Shown: positions 10,101-18,619, counted from the first letter of the stretch. The stretch is DNA of 64,000 bases from Ignavibacteria bacterium (GCA_016720835.1 JADKJW010000003.1:186001-250000), one strand, 5' to 3'. The notes: generated by a model from the sequence alone, not told the origin. Program-made: numbers and translations.

Positions 10101-10601
10101 AACCAGGGGACGCAATCTGCCGGACAGGGACAGATGACGCAGCAGCAGATGGCGCAGATGCAGCGGCTCGCACAGCAGCAGGCCGCGCTCCAGAAAGGGC
10201 TTCAGGACCTCAACGAGGAAGCGAAGAAGAGCGCCGAGGGCAAGCGTCTCCTCGGCGATCTCACCAGGATCGCGGAGGACATGCAGGAAGTCGTGCGGGA
10301 CATGCAGCAGGGAGAGGTCAATCCGAATACCATGCAGAAGCAGGAGCGCATCCTGTCGCGTCTGCTCGATGCATCCCGCTCGATGCGGGAGCGCGACTGG
10401 GAGAAAAAGCGGCGCGGGGAAACAGGGCGTGATGTTGCACGAAGGAGCCCGTCCGCGCTGGATCCGAGCGCACTGGATCCCGCTTCGGGATTGAAGTTCG
10501 ACATGCAGAAGGCGGTGGAAGAAGGCTACAGCCGGGACTACGAGCAGCTCATCCGGCAGTATTTCCAGGCCCTCGAAAAAATCATCGCCGTCGAAAAGTA
10601 G
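7197..10601 (+). CDS. DUF4175-family large membrane/coiled-coil protein
   Basis: A 1134-residue protein translated from ATG 7197 with GAGGAAAGGA just upstream. Two transmembrane helices lie at residues ~30-55 and ~63-90; a periplasmic part with beta-sandwich-like repeats covers ~200-520 (segments such as FEFLVTPGTVEAVKGEDV and IRSMRIALAFPAYTKLPPRYLED). From about residue 525 to 1090 it is an almost continuous coiled coil extremely rich in Gln, Lys, Glu and Met. This layout is the DUF4175 family. It probably works with the DUF4159 protein encoded directly upstream in an envelope-spanning structure, but no biochemical role is known. A short cysteine pair (GECSGGNC, ~residue 780) interrupts the coiled coil. 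Confidence 0.88.
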   Translation: MSDVSSSSNYQRIVGLLHHVRTEEENTRLRRGVLLSAAAILALSLLSLALEAVAQFDITGRTALVAAAALGIALSVAALAGPALLTKFVASRKTGDDAMALAVGRHFPGIKDRLLNVLQLHRETNAHGAPAYSAALVDASFGAVARDVLQLDLSPVVDHSPAQRAQRIALATLAVTALACALLPSTLFNAGTRLLHFRTDFAPSAPFEFLVTPGTVEAVKGEDVVLSARTSLRTQPDIVFHVREAEQSDFDLVAATRDSAGAATHTIAAIRNSMVYYAEAKGYRSAQFTVTVVDRPAIRSMRIALAFPAYTKLPPRYLEDNTGDITALAGTTARFELVLNKDIADARIVFSDSQSVPLALHGASADASVRLMQDRAYHFALTDAAGIANAHPITYTMTIVPDLPPTVQIIDPEPQANLDESMRLPVLSRIGDDFGFSKLILHYRLAASKFEEPSESFTSIVLPLPSAQKTELDVPYVWNLSSLGLAPEDVVNYFLEVFDNDNVRGPKSSRSQIYSVRLPSIEEVFAKADKTQEKAVEDLQKALSGADDVQKQIEKLQREMKQQNTEKLDWQQKRTLEETLKRQEKILDDVKRVKEQMSKLDQDMQKQNMLSEETMKKYQELQELMEQIDAPQLREAMKRLNESMKQMTPEQMKQAMEQFKFSEESFQRSIDRTIELLKRLQIEQKTDELTRRAEDLAKKQEDLANRTENTSPSDKNALDKLAKEQDALKKQAEAMQREMKELQQKMEEFPQDMPLDEMKDAQAELNLAQMQQDMNEASGECSGGNCKSASQNQKKIGDKLKKFQKKMEKVKKKLNENQERMIQQAFKRALDNVLGLSKKQEQLRNETASLPPNSQVFREQLQEQAELMQELNTAANELLELGKKSFSVTPEMAMRMGSAMQKMRQSLDKMQSRDSKSSGEQQGGAMSELNEAAKEIAKGMQSSKSGGSSQGGSLMQQLQKLAQQQMGINQGTQSAGQGQMTQQQMAQMQRLAQQQAALQKGLQDLNEEAKKSAEGKRLLGDLTRIAEDMQEVVRDMQQGEVNPNTMQKQERILSRLLDASRSMRERDWEKKRRGETGRDVARRSPSALDPSALDPASGLKFDMQKAVEEGYSRDYEQLIRQYFQALEKIIAVEK

Positions 10602-10697
10602 CCCTTCCTTCACCTGAATTCCGTCGAAAGGCCTGCTCGGGAAGTTATCGCGCTTGTTTCCATCCGCGCGAATTCGCACCTTGCGATGGAGACACTC

Positions 10698-11204
10698 ATG
10701 CGCTACCTCATCATCCTCATCCTGATCGCCATAGGCATCGGCGCCTATATTTACCTCTCACCCAAGACGCTCAAAAAGGGCGACACCATCCCCCCCTTCG
10801 AGCTGGAAACCGCGCGCGGAAAGTTTCTCGATATCGAGAAGTACGAAGGAAAGGCGCTGCTTATCGTCTTCTTTTCCGTGGATGACGACGTCTCCCGGGA
10901 CGTGTTCTCCGACTTTCACTTCATCAGCGACCAGTTCAAGGGCGATGCGGACGTCCGATTTATCGCCATCGCCGTCGATGGAACACCAGAGCGGCTGAAG
11001 CTGTTCCTGTCGCAGTACCGGTTTCCGGGCGACGTCCTGGTTGATGACGGGACATTTGTCGCGGAAGTATTCCAAGTGACATCATTTCCGATGTTCTACA
11101 TCACGAACGGGGAGCGAAAAATCGTGTACACGATCGAAGGATTCGCCCGGAACGATATTCGTGAACTGACGCCCGCGCTTCGCAGGGCGAAAAAAGAAGA
11201 CTAG
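10698..11204 (+). CDS. Membrane-anchored thioredoxin-fold protein lacking CxxC
   Basis: A 168-residue protein. An N-terminal transmembrane helix (residues 3-20) is followed by a TlpA/AhpC-like thioredoxin fold: KGDTIPPFELETARGKFLDI, then the strand ALLIVFFSV, and the cis-proline region VTSFPMFYI. At the place where the redox CxxC should be, the sequence reads FFSVDDDVSRD, so no active-site cysteines exist and the protein contains none elsewhere. It is therefore unlikely to be a disulfide oxidoreductase; a binding or structural role is inferred. I preferred ATG 10698 over 10686 because TGGAG sits six bases upstream. It follows the DUF4175 gene by about 100 bases and may belong to the same envelope unit. 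Confidence 0.78.
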   Translation: MRYLIILILIAIGIGAYIYLSPKTLKKGDTIPPFELETARGKFLDIEKYEGKALLIVFFSVDDDVSRDVFSDFHFISDQFKGDADVRFIAIAVDGTPERLKLFLSQYRFPGDVLVDDGTFVAEVFQVTSFPMFYITNGERKIVYTIEGFARNDIRELTPALRRAKKED

Positions 11205-11254
11205 GACATTCGATTCTACGTGGCCGTCTCTCGCGAGGATGCAAGGAGCGGTTG

Positions 11255-11283
11255 TTGGATTCACGATTATTCCGTATTATAAT
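11255..11283 (+). promoter_or_regulatory. Possible sigma70-like promoter upstream of the OmpA gene
   Basis: TTGGAT (11255-11260) and a perfect TATAAT (11278-11283) are separated by 17 bases in a locally AT-rich stretch. It would give a long 5' leader of about 240 bases. The element differs from the TTTG/TAnnTTTG form seen elsewhere in the window. The rest of the 11205-11526 gap shows no gene. Confidence 0.4.
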
Positions 11284-11526
11284 AAGGCTATATCCCAAAC
11301 ACTATCTGTCACCGTCTGCAGCTGTACGCTCGAAAGGAATCCGTTGATGTCGCACCAACCGCGCAGCAGGCATGGTTTGCCGAAATCACCGGCGGATGGA
11401 GAGACGCGTCTGCTGGAGCATCCATTCATCACGCGTGATGTATTTCAGTATCGGATCGAGGGTGTCGGCGCGGCAATGAATGACGGCAATCGCTACACTG
11501 GTGCAATAACGAAGGAGTCGAGACTC

Positions 11527-13080
11527 ATGAAACAGCTTCTTACCGTCTGGGTGGCAGGGCTCCTGCTGCTTCTCAGCGGAAGCGCTTTCGCACAGCAGGA
11601 CGAACAAATCGTCCTTCAGAAAGAATCCACCGAGACCAAGGAATACGCTCGGCCTCAAAACTTCGGAATCGGAATCGCTCTTGGCGTGAACTGGTTGAAC
11701 TCCGACGTGCAGGACAACGGGACGTTCTTTCGGAATCCGACGAATCCCGTCGGATTCGGCGCGCTGCTCTCCGCGCAGTACACGTTCCTTCACCTGGGCC
11801 GTTTCGGTACGCTCGGGCTGATGGGCGAAGCAAGCCTCCATTCTCTCGAGGCTTCCGCGGAACAGATTGCGAGCCCCAACTGGGACCCTTACAAAGTCAC
11901 CAATACCGTGATCGATTTTCATCTCGGTCTGAATTTGCAGCTCTTTCCGAAATCCCGCCTCCGGCCCGCCTTCTTCATCGGCCTGGGATTTTTGACCTTC
12001 GATCCGAAAATCGAAACCAGTGACAGAAACAGGGTGCAGTACGCGCAGTACCTCAACAACGACGAGAAATCGTCCCTCGCCGTCCCTGCAGGCGTCAGTC
12101 TTACGTACACGGCGAGCAGCCTGATCGATGTGTTTCTCCGCATCCAGAAGACGTTCACATTCTCGGACAATCTCGACGGGTTCACCTCCGAGATCAACGA
12201 CAACTACCCCTTCATCGGGGCCGGTCTCATGTTCTACTTCGGCGGCAAGGAGAAGCAGGAGGAAGAAATCACGATTATTCCGCCACCGCCGCCGGTGATA
12301 GCCGACACGGATGGCGACGGTCTGAACGACACCGACGAAAAAGGCATCTACGGAACCGATCCGAACAACAAGGACACGGACGGCGACCGCCTGATCGACG
12401 GCGATGAGGTGAAGCAGTACAAAACGGATCCGCTCAACAAGGACACGGACGGCGACCGCCTGATCGACGGCGACGAAGTGCTCACCCACAAGACCGATCC
12501 GCTCAACAAGGACACCGACGGCGACGGTTGTATCGACGGCGATGAAGTGCTCGACATGAAGACGGAGCCGTTGAAAACCGATACCGATGGTGACGGGCTC
12601 TCCGACTGCGACGAGCGCAACATCTATCGCACGAATCCACTGGTGAAGGACACCGACGGCGACGGCGCCGATGACGGCACCGAAGTCAAGAACGGCACCG
12701 ATCCGTTGAAGGCCGACGTTCTCCGGATGGATGAAGGCGGACGCATCGTCCTCGAAGGAATCAACTTCGAGACGAACAAGGCGGTCATCCTCCCCGAGTC
12801 CGAGGAAATTCTCCAGAAGGCATACAACACGCTGCGCACGAACCCGACACTCAAGGTCGAGATCGGCGGACACACGGATGACGTCGGCAACGATGCAGCG
12901 AATCAGAAACTCAGCGATCGGCGCGCAAAGGCCGTGGTCGACTACCTGTCGAAGAAGGGTATCGACGCGGGTCGCATGGCGCCGAAGGGCTACGGCGAAA
13001 AGCAGCCGCTCGTCCCGAACACGTCCGTGGAAACACGCGCGAAGAATCGACGCATCGAATTCAAGATCATCAGCAAGTAA
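11527..13080 (+). CDS. OmpA-family outer membrane protein with thrombospondin type 3 repeats
   Basis: A 517-residue protein from ATG 11527 (AAGGAG upstream; the frame is open further 5' but lacks homology). It has a signal peptide ending SGSAFAQ. Residues ~40-240 form an eight-strand-like OmpA beta-barrel (GIGIALGVNWL to GAGLMFYFGGKE). A proline linker leads to about six calcium-binding thrombospondin type 3 repeats (residues 260-398, DTDGDG.. spaced by ~23 residues). The C-terminal OmpA domain (~405-517) contains the peptidoglycan-binding signature GGHTDDVG...NQKLSDRRAKAVVDYL. It should tie the outer membrane to peptidoglycan, with a Ca2+-stiffened spacer crossing part of the periplasm. A terminator follows. 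Confidence 0.93.
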   Translation: MKQLLTVWVAGLLLLLSGSAFAQQDEQIVLQKESTETKEYARPQNFGIGIALGVNWLNSDVQDNGTFFRNPTNPVGFGALLSAQYTFLHLGRFGTLGLMGEASLHSLEASAEQIASPNWDPYKVTNTVIDFHLGLNLQLFPKSRLRPAFFIGLGFLTFDPKIETSDRNRVQYAQYLNNDEKSSLAVPAGVSLTYTASSLIDVFLRIQKTFTFSDNLDGFTSEINDNYPFIGAGLMFYFGGKEKQEEEITIIPPPPPVIADTDGDGLNDTDEKGIYGTDPNNKDTDGDRLIDGDEVKQYKTDPLNKDTDGDRLIDGDEVLTHKTDPLNKDTDGDGCIDGDEVLDMKTEPLKTDTDGDGLSDCDERNIYRTNPLVKDTDGDGADDGTEVKNGTDPLKADVLRMDEGGRIVLEGINFETNKAVILPESEEILQKAYNTLRTNPTLKVEIGGHTDDVGNDAANQKLSDRRAKAVVDYLSKKGIDAGRMAPKGYGEKQPLVPNTSVETRAKNRRIEFKIISK

Positions 13081-13101
13081 TTCCATCCGTCGCGGATGGA
13101 G

Positions 13102-13133
13102 AACGGGCGCCTCCCTGCGGAGGCGCCCGTTTG
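13102..13133 (+). terminator. Intrinsic terminator after the OmpA gene
   Basis: A 13-bp G+C-rich inverted repeat (13102-13114 with 13119-13131) with a four-base loop, ending in CCCGTTTGTATTT. It lies in the convergent space between the OmpA gene and the minus-strand NTPase gene. Confidence 0.85.
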
Positions 13134-13183
13134 TATTTCAGTGTGCCCACCCTTCTCCACGGAACTCCCCGAGGGAGTCAACG

Positions 13184-15157
13184 TCAGACGCGGCCGCTTT
13201 CCTGATCCGTGAGGCTCAACCGCCTCTGCAGAATGGAACGAAGCATCGTATTCAACACCGGGCGGAGTTTCCCCTGATACTCGGTTGCATCCTGCACCGA
13301 CCGGGCGAGACTTTCCACGTCCGTCCCAGGCCGCAGGAGAACGATGGCGAGGCGCGCAAACGCCTGATATGCGGGCTGCTCCGTTGCGAGAAGTGCCGGC
13401 TCCAATGCGATCTCGACGCTTCGTTCGTCCATGCCCTTCGACGAGAGGGCGAGGGCCTGGAGAATGGACAGAAGCGGGTGCGGCGTCACACCGCGTCTCC
13501 TCTGCTCCGCGAGATGTTCCTCGATCAATCCGAGAGCTTCCGTCGGCTGATCGTGACGGAGCCGCGTGAGAATGCGGGGCACGACCTCGCTGACGGCGCT
13601 CGCGCGCGCATGAAGATCGTCCGCGGCGAGAAGTTCGCCTGTTGCATCGTGGGCGCCGAGCGACGTCCTTGTGCGCAACGGTGCGAGCGAAAGCGCGCGC
13701 CTGTAGGATGTCGCAAGATCGTCCTCCGATTTCCCCAGTACCGGGGCAAGCGCCGCGAGCTGCGCGAGGAGCGTTTCCTGGTCTATCGGTTCGGAGGCGT
13801 TGCGCGCCTTGAGCAGAATGGATTCGTACTCGATTTCGGGTTGATGTCCGAGTCGGGCGTGCAGCATGAGCGCCGACGCGAGGGAACTGAGAACCTCCGG
13901 ATCGTCGCCGCAATGCAGCCGGAGGTCGTTCAGGTACTGCGCGGTGGTTCGGTGCAGCGCCTCCCGCTCCTCCATGGTCAATTCGTTGTACAGGGCCGTA
14001 TGGATGGCGTGCTGGGAGAACTTGTACACGGTTGATTCCCGCCCGTTGACGAACCGGTAGCCGATCGGTTCGCAAATCCCGTGCATGGTTCTGATCCGGC
14101 GGAGCGCGCGGATGACCCCGAGTACCGGTTGCCGGGCGAGATGCGATATTTCGTGCAGTGAGAATTCGTACCCGAGCGTCGAGGCAGCGAGGAGAAGCGT
14201 CAAATCCTCCTCGGGCAACGATTTCATCAGCCATTGCGTGACCGTTCGTATCTCCGCGGGGAGACCGGTATAGGATTCAAGATTTCCGCGCACACTCCCG
14301 TCGGGATTGAGCAACTCCTCGGAGAGCAGGTGCTGGATGTAGCTCTGAAGGTAGTACGGATTCCCGCCGGTCTTGTGCTCCAGCCAGCGAAGCAGTGCGA
14401 TTTCCGGCGGAGCCGCGGGAAAACGTGCCTGGACATAGTCGCGAATCTGCGTGTCGAGAAACGGCGGGACGATCACCTCGCTGGCGCGCGGCGATTGCGA
14501 AGTGCGGGTCTGGAACCCGAGGAGTTCGGGATTCCGCTGCAATTCGTCGCGTCGAGCCGCGAGGACAAAGACCACGCGGTCGGACGTGAAGCGCTCGGTG
14601 GTCGCAAAACGCTCGATCGCTTCCACGGTCTGTTTGTCGAGCCAGTGTGCGTCGTCGATCACGATCAGCAGCGGGCTTTCCTCGGCGAAGCGGTGGAGGG
14701 TTTCGAAGTACTCCTCGATGAATCGCTCGAAGTCGACTTTGCGTTCGCCACGCTTGTACTCATTCCAGTCTCTGCGGATCTCCTTGATTCCGTAGGCGAC
14801 TTCTCCAACGAAGGGGATGCAGGCCAGCACGGTCAGCGAGATGTTCTTGACGAGCGCAAGCGACCGCTGCGAATCCGCGCGATTGGCGACCAGGTGCTCG
14901 AGAACATCTTTCAGCGGCTGATACGGATTGAGCACGGACACCGACTGCGCGCCGATGGGCGAGGCGCAATCCGCATAGGCGGCGATGGTGATGTCCTTCT
15001 TCCGTTCGAGATACTCCTTGAGAAAGCGCGTTTTCCCCTGGCCCGCGTCGCCGAACATCCACACGACGCATGCCGCTCCCGACGCGCTGACATCAAGGAT
15101 CTTGTCGAGTTTCTGCTCGAGATCCGGTCTCGGAATGAATATCGCGTCAAGCTCCAT
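13184..15157 (-). CDS. Predicted P-loop NTPase (AAA_16/STAND-like)
   Basis: A 657-residue protein. The P-loop GDAGQGKT (residues 36-43) and Walker B LLIVIDDAHW (163-172) with a double aspartate define an AAA_16-type ATPase as found in STAND regulators and adenylate-cyclase-linked ATPases. After the sensor region (VVFVLAARRDE) comes a winged-helix-like segment (LTLLLAASTLGYEFSLHEI) and an alpha-helical C-terminus of short repeats (~400-640) that may be a TPR-like sensor. A hydrophobic stretch at ~105-127 sits between Walker A and B. No effector domain is fused. The start overlaps the stop of the upstream membrane-protein gene by 11 bases, so the two are probably translated together. Function unknown; see the finding on this pair. 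Confidence 0.8.
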   Translation of the reverse strand: MELDAIFIPRPDLEQKLDKILDVSASGAACVVWMFGDAGQGKTRFLKEYLERKKDITIAAYADCASPIGAQSVSVLNPYQPLKDVLEHLVANRADSQRSLALVKNISLTVLACIPFVGEVAYGIKEIRRDWNEYKRGERKVDFERFIEEYFETLHRFAEESPLLIVIDDAHWLDKQTVEAIERFATTERFTSDRVVFVLAARRDELQRNPELLGFQTRTSQSPRASEVIVPPFLDTQIRDYVQARFPAAPPEIALLRWLEHKTGGNPYYLQSYIQHLLSEELLNPDGSVRGNLESYTGLPAEIRTVTQWLMKSLPEEDLTLLLAASTLGYEFSLHEISHLARQPVLGVIRALRRIRTMHGICEPIGYRFVNGRESTVYKFSQHAIHTALYNELTMEEREALHRTTAQYLNDLRLHCGDDPEVLSSLASALMLHARLGHQPEIEYESILLKARNASEPIDQETLLAQLAALAPVLGKSEDDLATSYRRALSLAPLRTRTSLGAHDATGELLAADDLHARASAVSEVVPRILTRLRHDQPTEALGLIEEHLAEQRRRGVTPHPLLSILQALALSSKGMDERSVEIALEPALLATEQPAYQAFARLAIVLLRPGTDVESLARSVQDATEYQGKLRPVLNTMLRSILQRRLSLTDQESGRV

Positions 15158-16244
15158 GCACGGCCTTCTTCTGCTCTGCCTGCCGCACCAGGAGGGTCAT
15201 GGCTTCTTCAATCATCTTGCGTTCTTCGTACTCGGCGATCGACTCGCCATCGGTGCGCTTCGCGCCTTCGGCAAGAACCTTGTCCAGCAGTTTGCGCAAC
15301 ATTTCCGTTTGCTCGTTGATGGCATCGCGTTGTTCGGCTTCGAGTTCCTTCACGACGCGATCGAGACGCTCCTCCTGCGCCGAGCCGGCGAATGTCAGCA
15401 TGAGAACGAGGAGAAGAATGAACTCGAGCGAGAGGGACATCAGGATCAGGGACGGCTCTTCCTGCGAAATCAGCTTGACACCGCGCAAGCCGATGACGAA
15501 GATCAACACAGCCGCGCCTCCCGCCACGATCCCCTGGATGATGTTGCCGTACGCGGTCGCGAGACGATACCGGAAATAGAACTTCAACGGGGAGAAGGGA
15601 TTGCCGCTCTTGCCTTGCATCCATCGCCTGGTCACGATGAAATCATCCACTTCGTTCGTGATCACCTCTGGAAGGGTCGATTTGCGGATAATATCGTCGC
15701 GCTCATCCCGGTCAAGCGCGGAGGTCTCATCGAAATCGAGCGCGTGGGACTCGAACTGCTTGCGGAGCGACGATTCCATTTGCCCGTGTACCCGGTCCAG
15801 ATTATGTCTGATCCAGCTCAGGCTGCTGCCGGCCGGAAAGAACATCGAAAACAGAAAGGCCAATGCGACGGAGATGAACACGTACAGCGGCGCGAACGCG
15901 ATATATGGATTCAGAAAATAGATGGTACGCTCGTGCTCTTTTTCGAAGTTGCGCAGTTCCATCTTCGTCTGCGCCTCGCGGAGCCGCGGATTGATTGTTG
16001 CGTTGGCATTCGAGCGCAATTGATCGAGAATGGCAGTCCTCCCGCCTTGTGCCGCGGAGGATTCATGCTCCAGAATGATCCATTCCGGTGCGATGATATC
16101 GGTATGCAGTTCGTATATCGGGCGCTGCCACTCGAGCAGCATCGTGAACAGGGTCTCCTGTGCGGCAAGCAATCCAGCGAACAACGATGCCGCGAGAACG
16201 AAAAACGCGATTAATCCTGAAGTGGAACTCTGCTTTCCTGCCAT
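15147..16244 (-). CDS. Uncharacterised membrane protein paired with the NTPase
   Basis: A 365-residue protein with four hydrophobic segments: residues ~10-30, ~118-142 (AFAPLYVFISVALAFLFSMFF), ~240-262 (GNIIQGIVAGGAAVLIFVIG) and ~275-295 (LILMSLSLEFILLLVLMLTFA). The first extracytoplasmic loop (~30-115) holds charged helical sequence; the cytoplasmic part between TM2 and TM3 (~145-235) and the C-terminal tail (~298-365) are charged and coiled-coil-like. I recognise no named family. ATG 16244 was selected because MAGKQSSTSGLIAFF starts directly before TM1; upstream codons lack hydrophobic or conserved sequence. Its end overlaps the NTPase gene, suggesting that the NTPase acts on or through this membrane protein. 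Confidence 0.72.
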   Translation of the reverse strand: MAGKQSSTSGLIAFFVLAASLFAGLLAAQETLFTMLLEWQRPIYELHTDIIAPEWIILEHESSAAQGGRTAILDQLRSNANATINPRLREAQTKMELRNFEKEHERTIYFLNPYIAFAPLYVFISVALAFLFSMFFPAGSSLSWIRHNLDRVHGQMESSLRKQFESHALDFDETSALDRDERDDIIRKSTLPEVITNEVDDFIVTRRWMQGKSGNPFSPLKFYFRYRLATAYGNIIQGIVAGGAAVLIFVIGLRGVKLISQEEPSLILMSLSLEFILLLVLMLTFAGSAQEERLDRVVKELEAEQRDAINEQTEMLRKLLDKVLAEGAKRTDGESIAEYEERKMIEEAMTLLVRQAEQKKAVHGA

Positions 16245-16407
16245 CCGGTCCTCTTGAAGAGCCACATGATCGATGTGTCCAATTCCCAGCAAAGATAGTA
16301 CTCGGATACAGGGATGCAAATCCCGGGGGATTGGGAAGAGCCCGGGAACCACATGGAATCCCTGGCGTTATGCATATATTCCCCACTTCCACTCCAGGAG
16401 CAACGCC

Positions 16408-16872
16408 ATGAATATCCAATCGATCCGCGAATACTGCCTGCGAAAATCTGGTGTTACCGAAGGATTTCCTTTCACCGAATCCACGCTGGTGTTCAGAGTC
16501 ATGGACAAAATGTTCCTGCTCGCGGCACTCGATGCGGTTCCACTGCAATTCAATATCAAATGCGATCCGGCAACGGCCATCGAGCTGCGCGAACGGTACG
16601 ATGCGGTCACACCCGGGTACCACATGGACAAACGACACTGGATCACTGTCAAACTCGACGGAAGCGTCCCGACCAGGGACGTGTTGTCCTGGATCGACGC
16701 CTCGTATGATCTGATCGTCGGAGGTCTTTCGAAGAAACTTCAGAGCGAACTCGCAGCAATGCACGCCGTGTCGGTCGTGGAAGGCACAGCCGCAGCAAAG
16801 GCGAGGGCGAATCCTGTCGCACAAAAAGCAACGGAGGAGTCGCGGCGCGGGAAGCCGCGGCGCGCGGTGTAG
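16408..16872 (+). CDS. MmcQ/YjbR-family protein
   Basis: A 154-residue protein. The N-terminal ~115 residues match the small MmcQ/YjbR fold: MNIQSIREYCLRKSGVTEGFPF, then FRVMDKMFLLAALD, FNIKCDPATAIELRERYDAVTPGYHMDKRHWITV and ELIVGGLSKK-like end. Family members have a double-wing fold that resembles nucleic-acid-binding folds, but the role is not established. The C-terminal ~35 residues are a lysine/arginine-rich extension typical of nucleic-acid contact. CAGGAG lies eight bases before the ATG. The stop is four bases from the convergent ettA stop. Confidence 0.88.
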   Translation: MNIQSIREYCLRKSGVTEGFPFTESTLVFRVMDKMFLLAALDAVPLQFNIKCDPATAIELRERYDAVTPGYHMDKRHWITVKLDGSVPTRDVLSWIDASYDLIVGGLSKKLQSELAAMHAVSVVEGTAAAKARANPVAQKATEESRRGKPRRAV

Positions 16873-16876
16873 CGGC

Positions 16877-18550
16877 TTACTCGCGAGTCAATTTCTTGTA
16901 TTTGATGCGGTGCGGTTGATCCGCGGCGATGCCGAGTTGCTTTTTCCGGTGCACTTCGTACTGCGAGTAGTTGCCGTCGAACCACACGACACGGCTCTCG
17001 CCCTCGAAGGCGAGGATATGCGTGGCCACGCGATCGAGAAACCACCGATCATGCGAAATCACCACGGCGCAGCCGCCGAAGTTCAGCAGTGCTTCCTCGA
17101 GCGCGCGCAGCGTATTGACGTCGAGGTCGTTGGTCGGTTCATCGAGCAGGAGCACATTCGCGCCTTCGCGCAGCACCTTGGCGAGATGCACGCGATTCCG
17201 TTCGCCGCCGGAGAGGATGCCAACGGCCTTCTGCTGATCCGTCCCGGAGAAGTTGAAGCGCGCGACATAGCTTCGTGAACTGACTTCCCTGTTGCCGAGA
17301 AACATGAGATCCTCGCCCCCGGAAATTTCCTCCCAGATGGTCTTCCCGGCGGCGAGCGGCCGGTTCTGATCGACATAGCCGAGGACCACGGTGCTGCCGA
17401 TCTTGAAATCCCCCGCATCCGCCGCTTCCTGACCCGTAATCATCCGGAACAGCGTCGTCTTGCCCGCTCCATTGGGACCGATGACACCGATAATCCCGCC
17501 CGGGGGGAGCGCGAACGTGAGGTCCTCAAAGAGCAGCCGATCGCCATATCCCTTGGAGACGCCGTTCGCTTCGATCACCACATCGCCAAGGCGCGGTCCG
17601 GCCGGTATGAAAATCTCCATTTCCTCATTGCGCGATTCCTGATCCTCCGAAAGGAGTTTCTCATACGCCGCGATGCGCGCCTTGCTCTTGTCGTGACGCC
17701 CTTTCTGGTTCATCCGCACCCATTCAAGTTCGCGTGCCAGCACCTGCTGCCGCTTGCTGTCGCGGCGTTCCTCCAGACGCAGGCGCTCTTGTTTCTGCTC
17801 GAGCCAGGAGGAATAGTTGCCTTTGAACGGGATCCCTTCGCCGCGATCGAGTTCGAGAATCCAGCCCGCGACGTTGTCGAGGAAGTAGCGGTCGTGCGTT
17901 ACGGCGATGACGGTACCCGGGTATTGTGACAGATGCTGCTCGAGCCACGCGACGGACTCCGCATCCAGGTGATTCGTGGGTTCATCGAGCAGAAGCACGT
18001 CGGGGTGTTGCAGCAACAGGCGACAGAGTGCGACCCGACGCCGCTCGCCGCCGGAGAGCACCGGGATCGCGGTGTCCATCGGAGGACAGCGGAGCGCGTC
18101 GGCCGCCATTTCCAGCCTGCTGTCGAGATCCCATGCGTCCAGATGTTCGATCTGTTCCTGCAGTTTCGCCTGCGTTTCGATGAGCGCATCGAAATCCGCA
18201 TCCGGTTCGGAAAATTGCGCGCTGATGGCCTCGTATTCGCGCACGAGATCGACGGTCGCCTGCACGCCCTCCTCGATGATGTCGCGCACCGTTTTCGTGT
18301 GATCGAGCTCGGGCTCCTGCGGCAGATACCCGAACGTGATGCCCTTGTCGGCCGTGATCTCTCCGAGATAATCCGTGTCGACACCGGCGATGAGTTTCAG
18401 CAGCGTGCTTTTTCCCGAACCGTTCAGGCCGAGGACGCCGATCTTCGCGCCGTAGAAGAAGGAGAGGTAGATGTTTTTGAGAATGGATCGATTCGGCGGG
18501 ACGACCTTGCCGACACCAATCATGGAGAAAATAATCTTGTTATCGCTCAT
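16877..18550 (-). CDS. ettA: Energy-dependent translational throttle protein EttA (ABC-F)
   Basis: A 557-residue ABC-F ATPase, the normal length for EttA. It has two ATPase halves: the first with GLNGSGKST (residues 41-49) and LSGGERRRVALCRLL, the second with GPNGAGKTT and LSGGERNRVHLAK; both have LLLDEPT Walker B motifs (LLLDEPTNHLDAES, LLLDEPTNDLDVNT). The arm insertion in the first half and the linker with KGRHDKSKARIAAYEKLL are typical of EttA. It has no transmembrane segments. The protein binds the ribosomal E site and controls the first peptide-bond step according to ADP/ATP ratio. It lies 69 bases downstream of the M28 peptidase gene on the same strand. Confidence 0.95.
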   Translation of the reverse strand: MSDNKIIFSMIGVGKVVPPNRSILKNIYLSFFYGAKIGVLGLNGSGKSTLLKLIAGVDTDYLGEITADKGITFGYLPQEPELDHTKTVRDIIEEGVQATVDLVREYEAISAQFSEPDADFDALIETQAKLQEQIEHLDAWDLDSRLEMAADALRCPPMDTAIPVLSGGERRRVALCRLLLQHPDVLLLDEPTNHLDAESVAWLEQHLSQYPGTVIAVTHDRYFLDNVAGWILELDRGEGIPFKGNYSSWLEQKQERLRLEERRDSKRQQVLARELEWVRMNQKGRHDKSKARIAAYEKLLSEDQESRNEEMEIFIPAGPRLGDVVIEANGVSKGYGDRLLFEDLTFALPPGGIIGVIGPNGAGKTTLFRMITGQEAADAGDFKIGSTVVLGYVDQNRPLAAGKTIWEEISGGEDLMFLGNREVSSRSYVARFNFSGTDQQKAVGILSGGERNRVHLAKVLREGANVLLLDEPTNDLDVNTLRALEEALLNFGGCAVVISHDRWFLDRVATHILAFEGESRVVWFDGNYSQYEVHRKKQLGIAADQPHRIKYKKLTRE

Positions 18551-18619
18551 GGAATCTGTTTTCAGGGAGGGGCTGGTGAATGAAAATGGGAACTGGGGAA
18601 ATCTGTTCGACGCGGCAGA

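Noticed and set aside
12304..12720. Direct repeats with ~69-base period, possible CRISPR
   Set aside because: They encode thrombospondin type 3 repeats in frame; there are no spacers.
11386..13086. A 566-codon minus-strand frame opposite the OmpA gene
   Set aside because: It mirrors the DTDGDG repeats as V/R/V-rich sequence and has no family signal.
13184..15157. Calling the NTPase an anti-phage STAND (Avs) protein
   Set aside because: There is no nuclease or other effector domain and no defence genes nearby; only the P-loop layout is similar.
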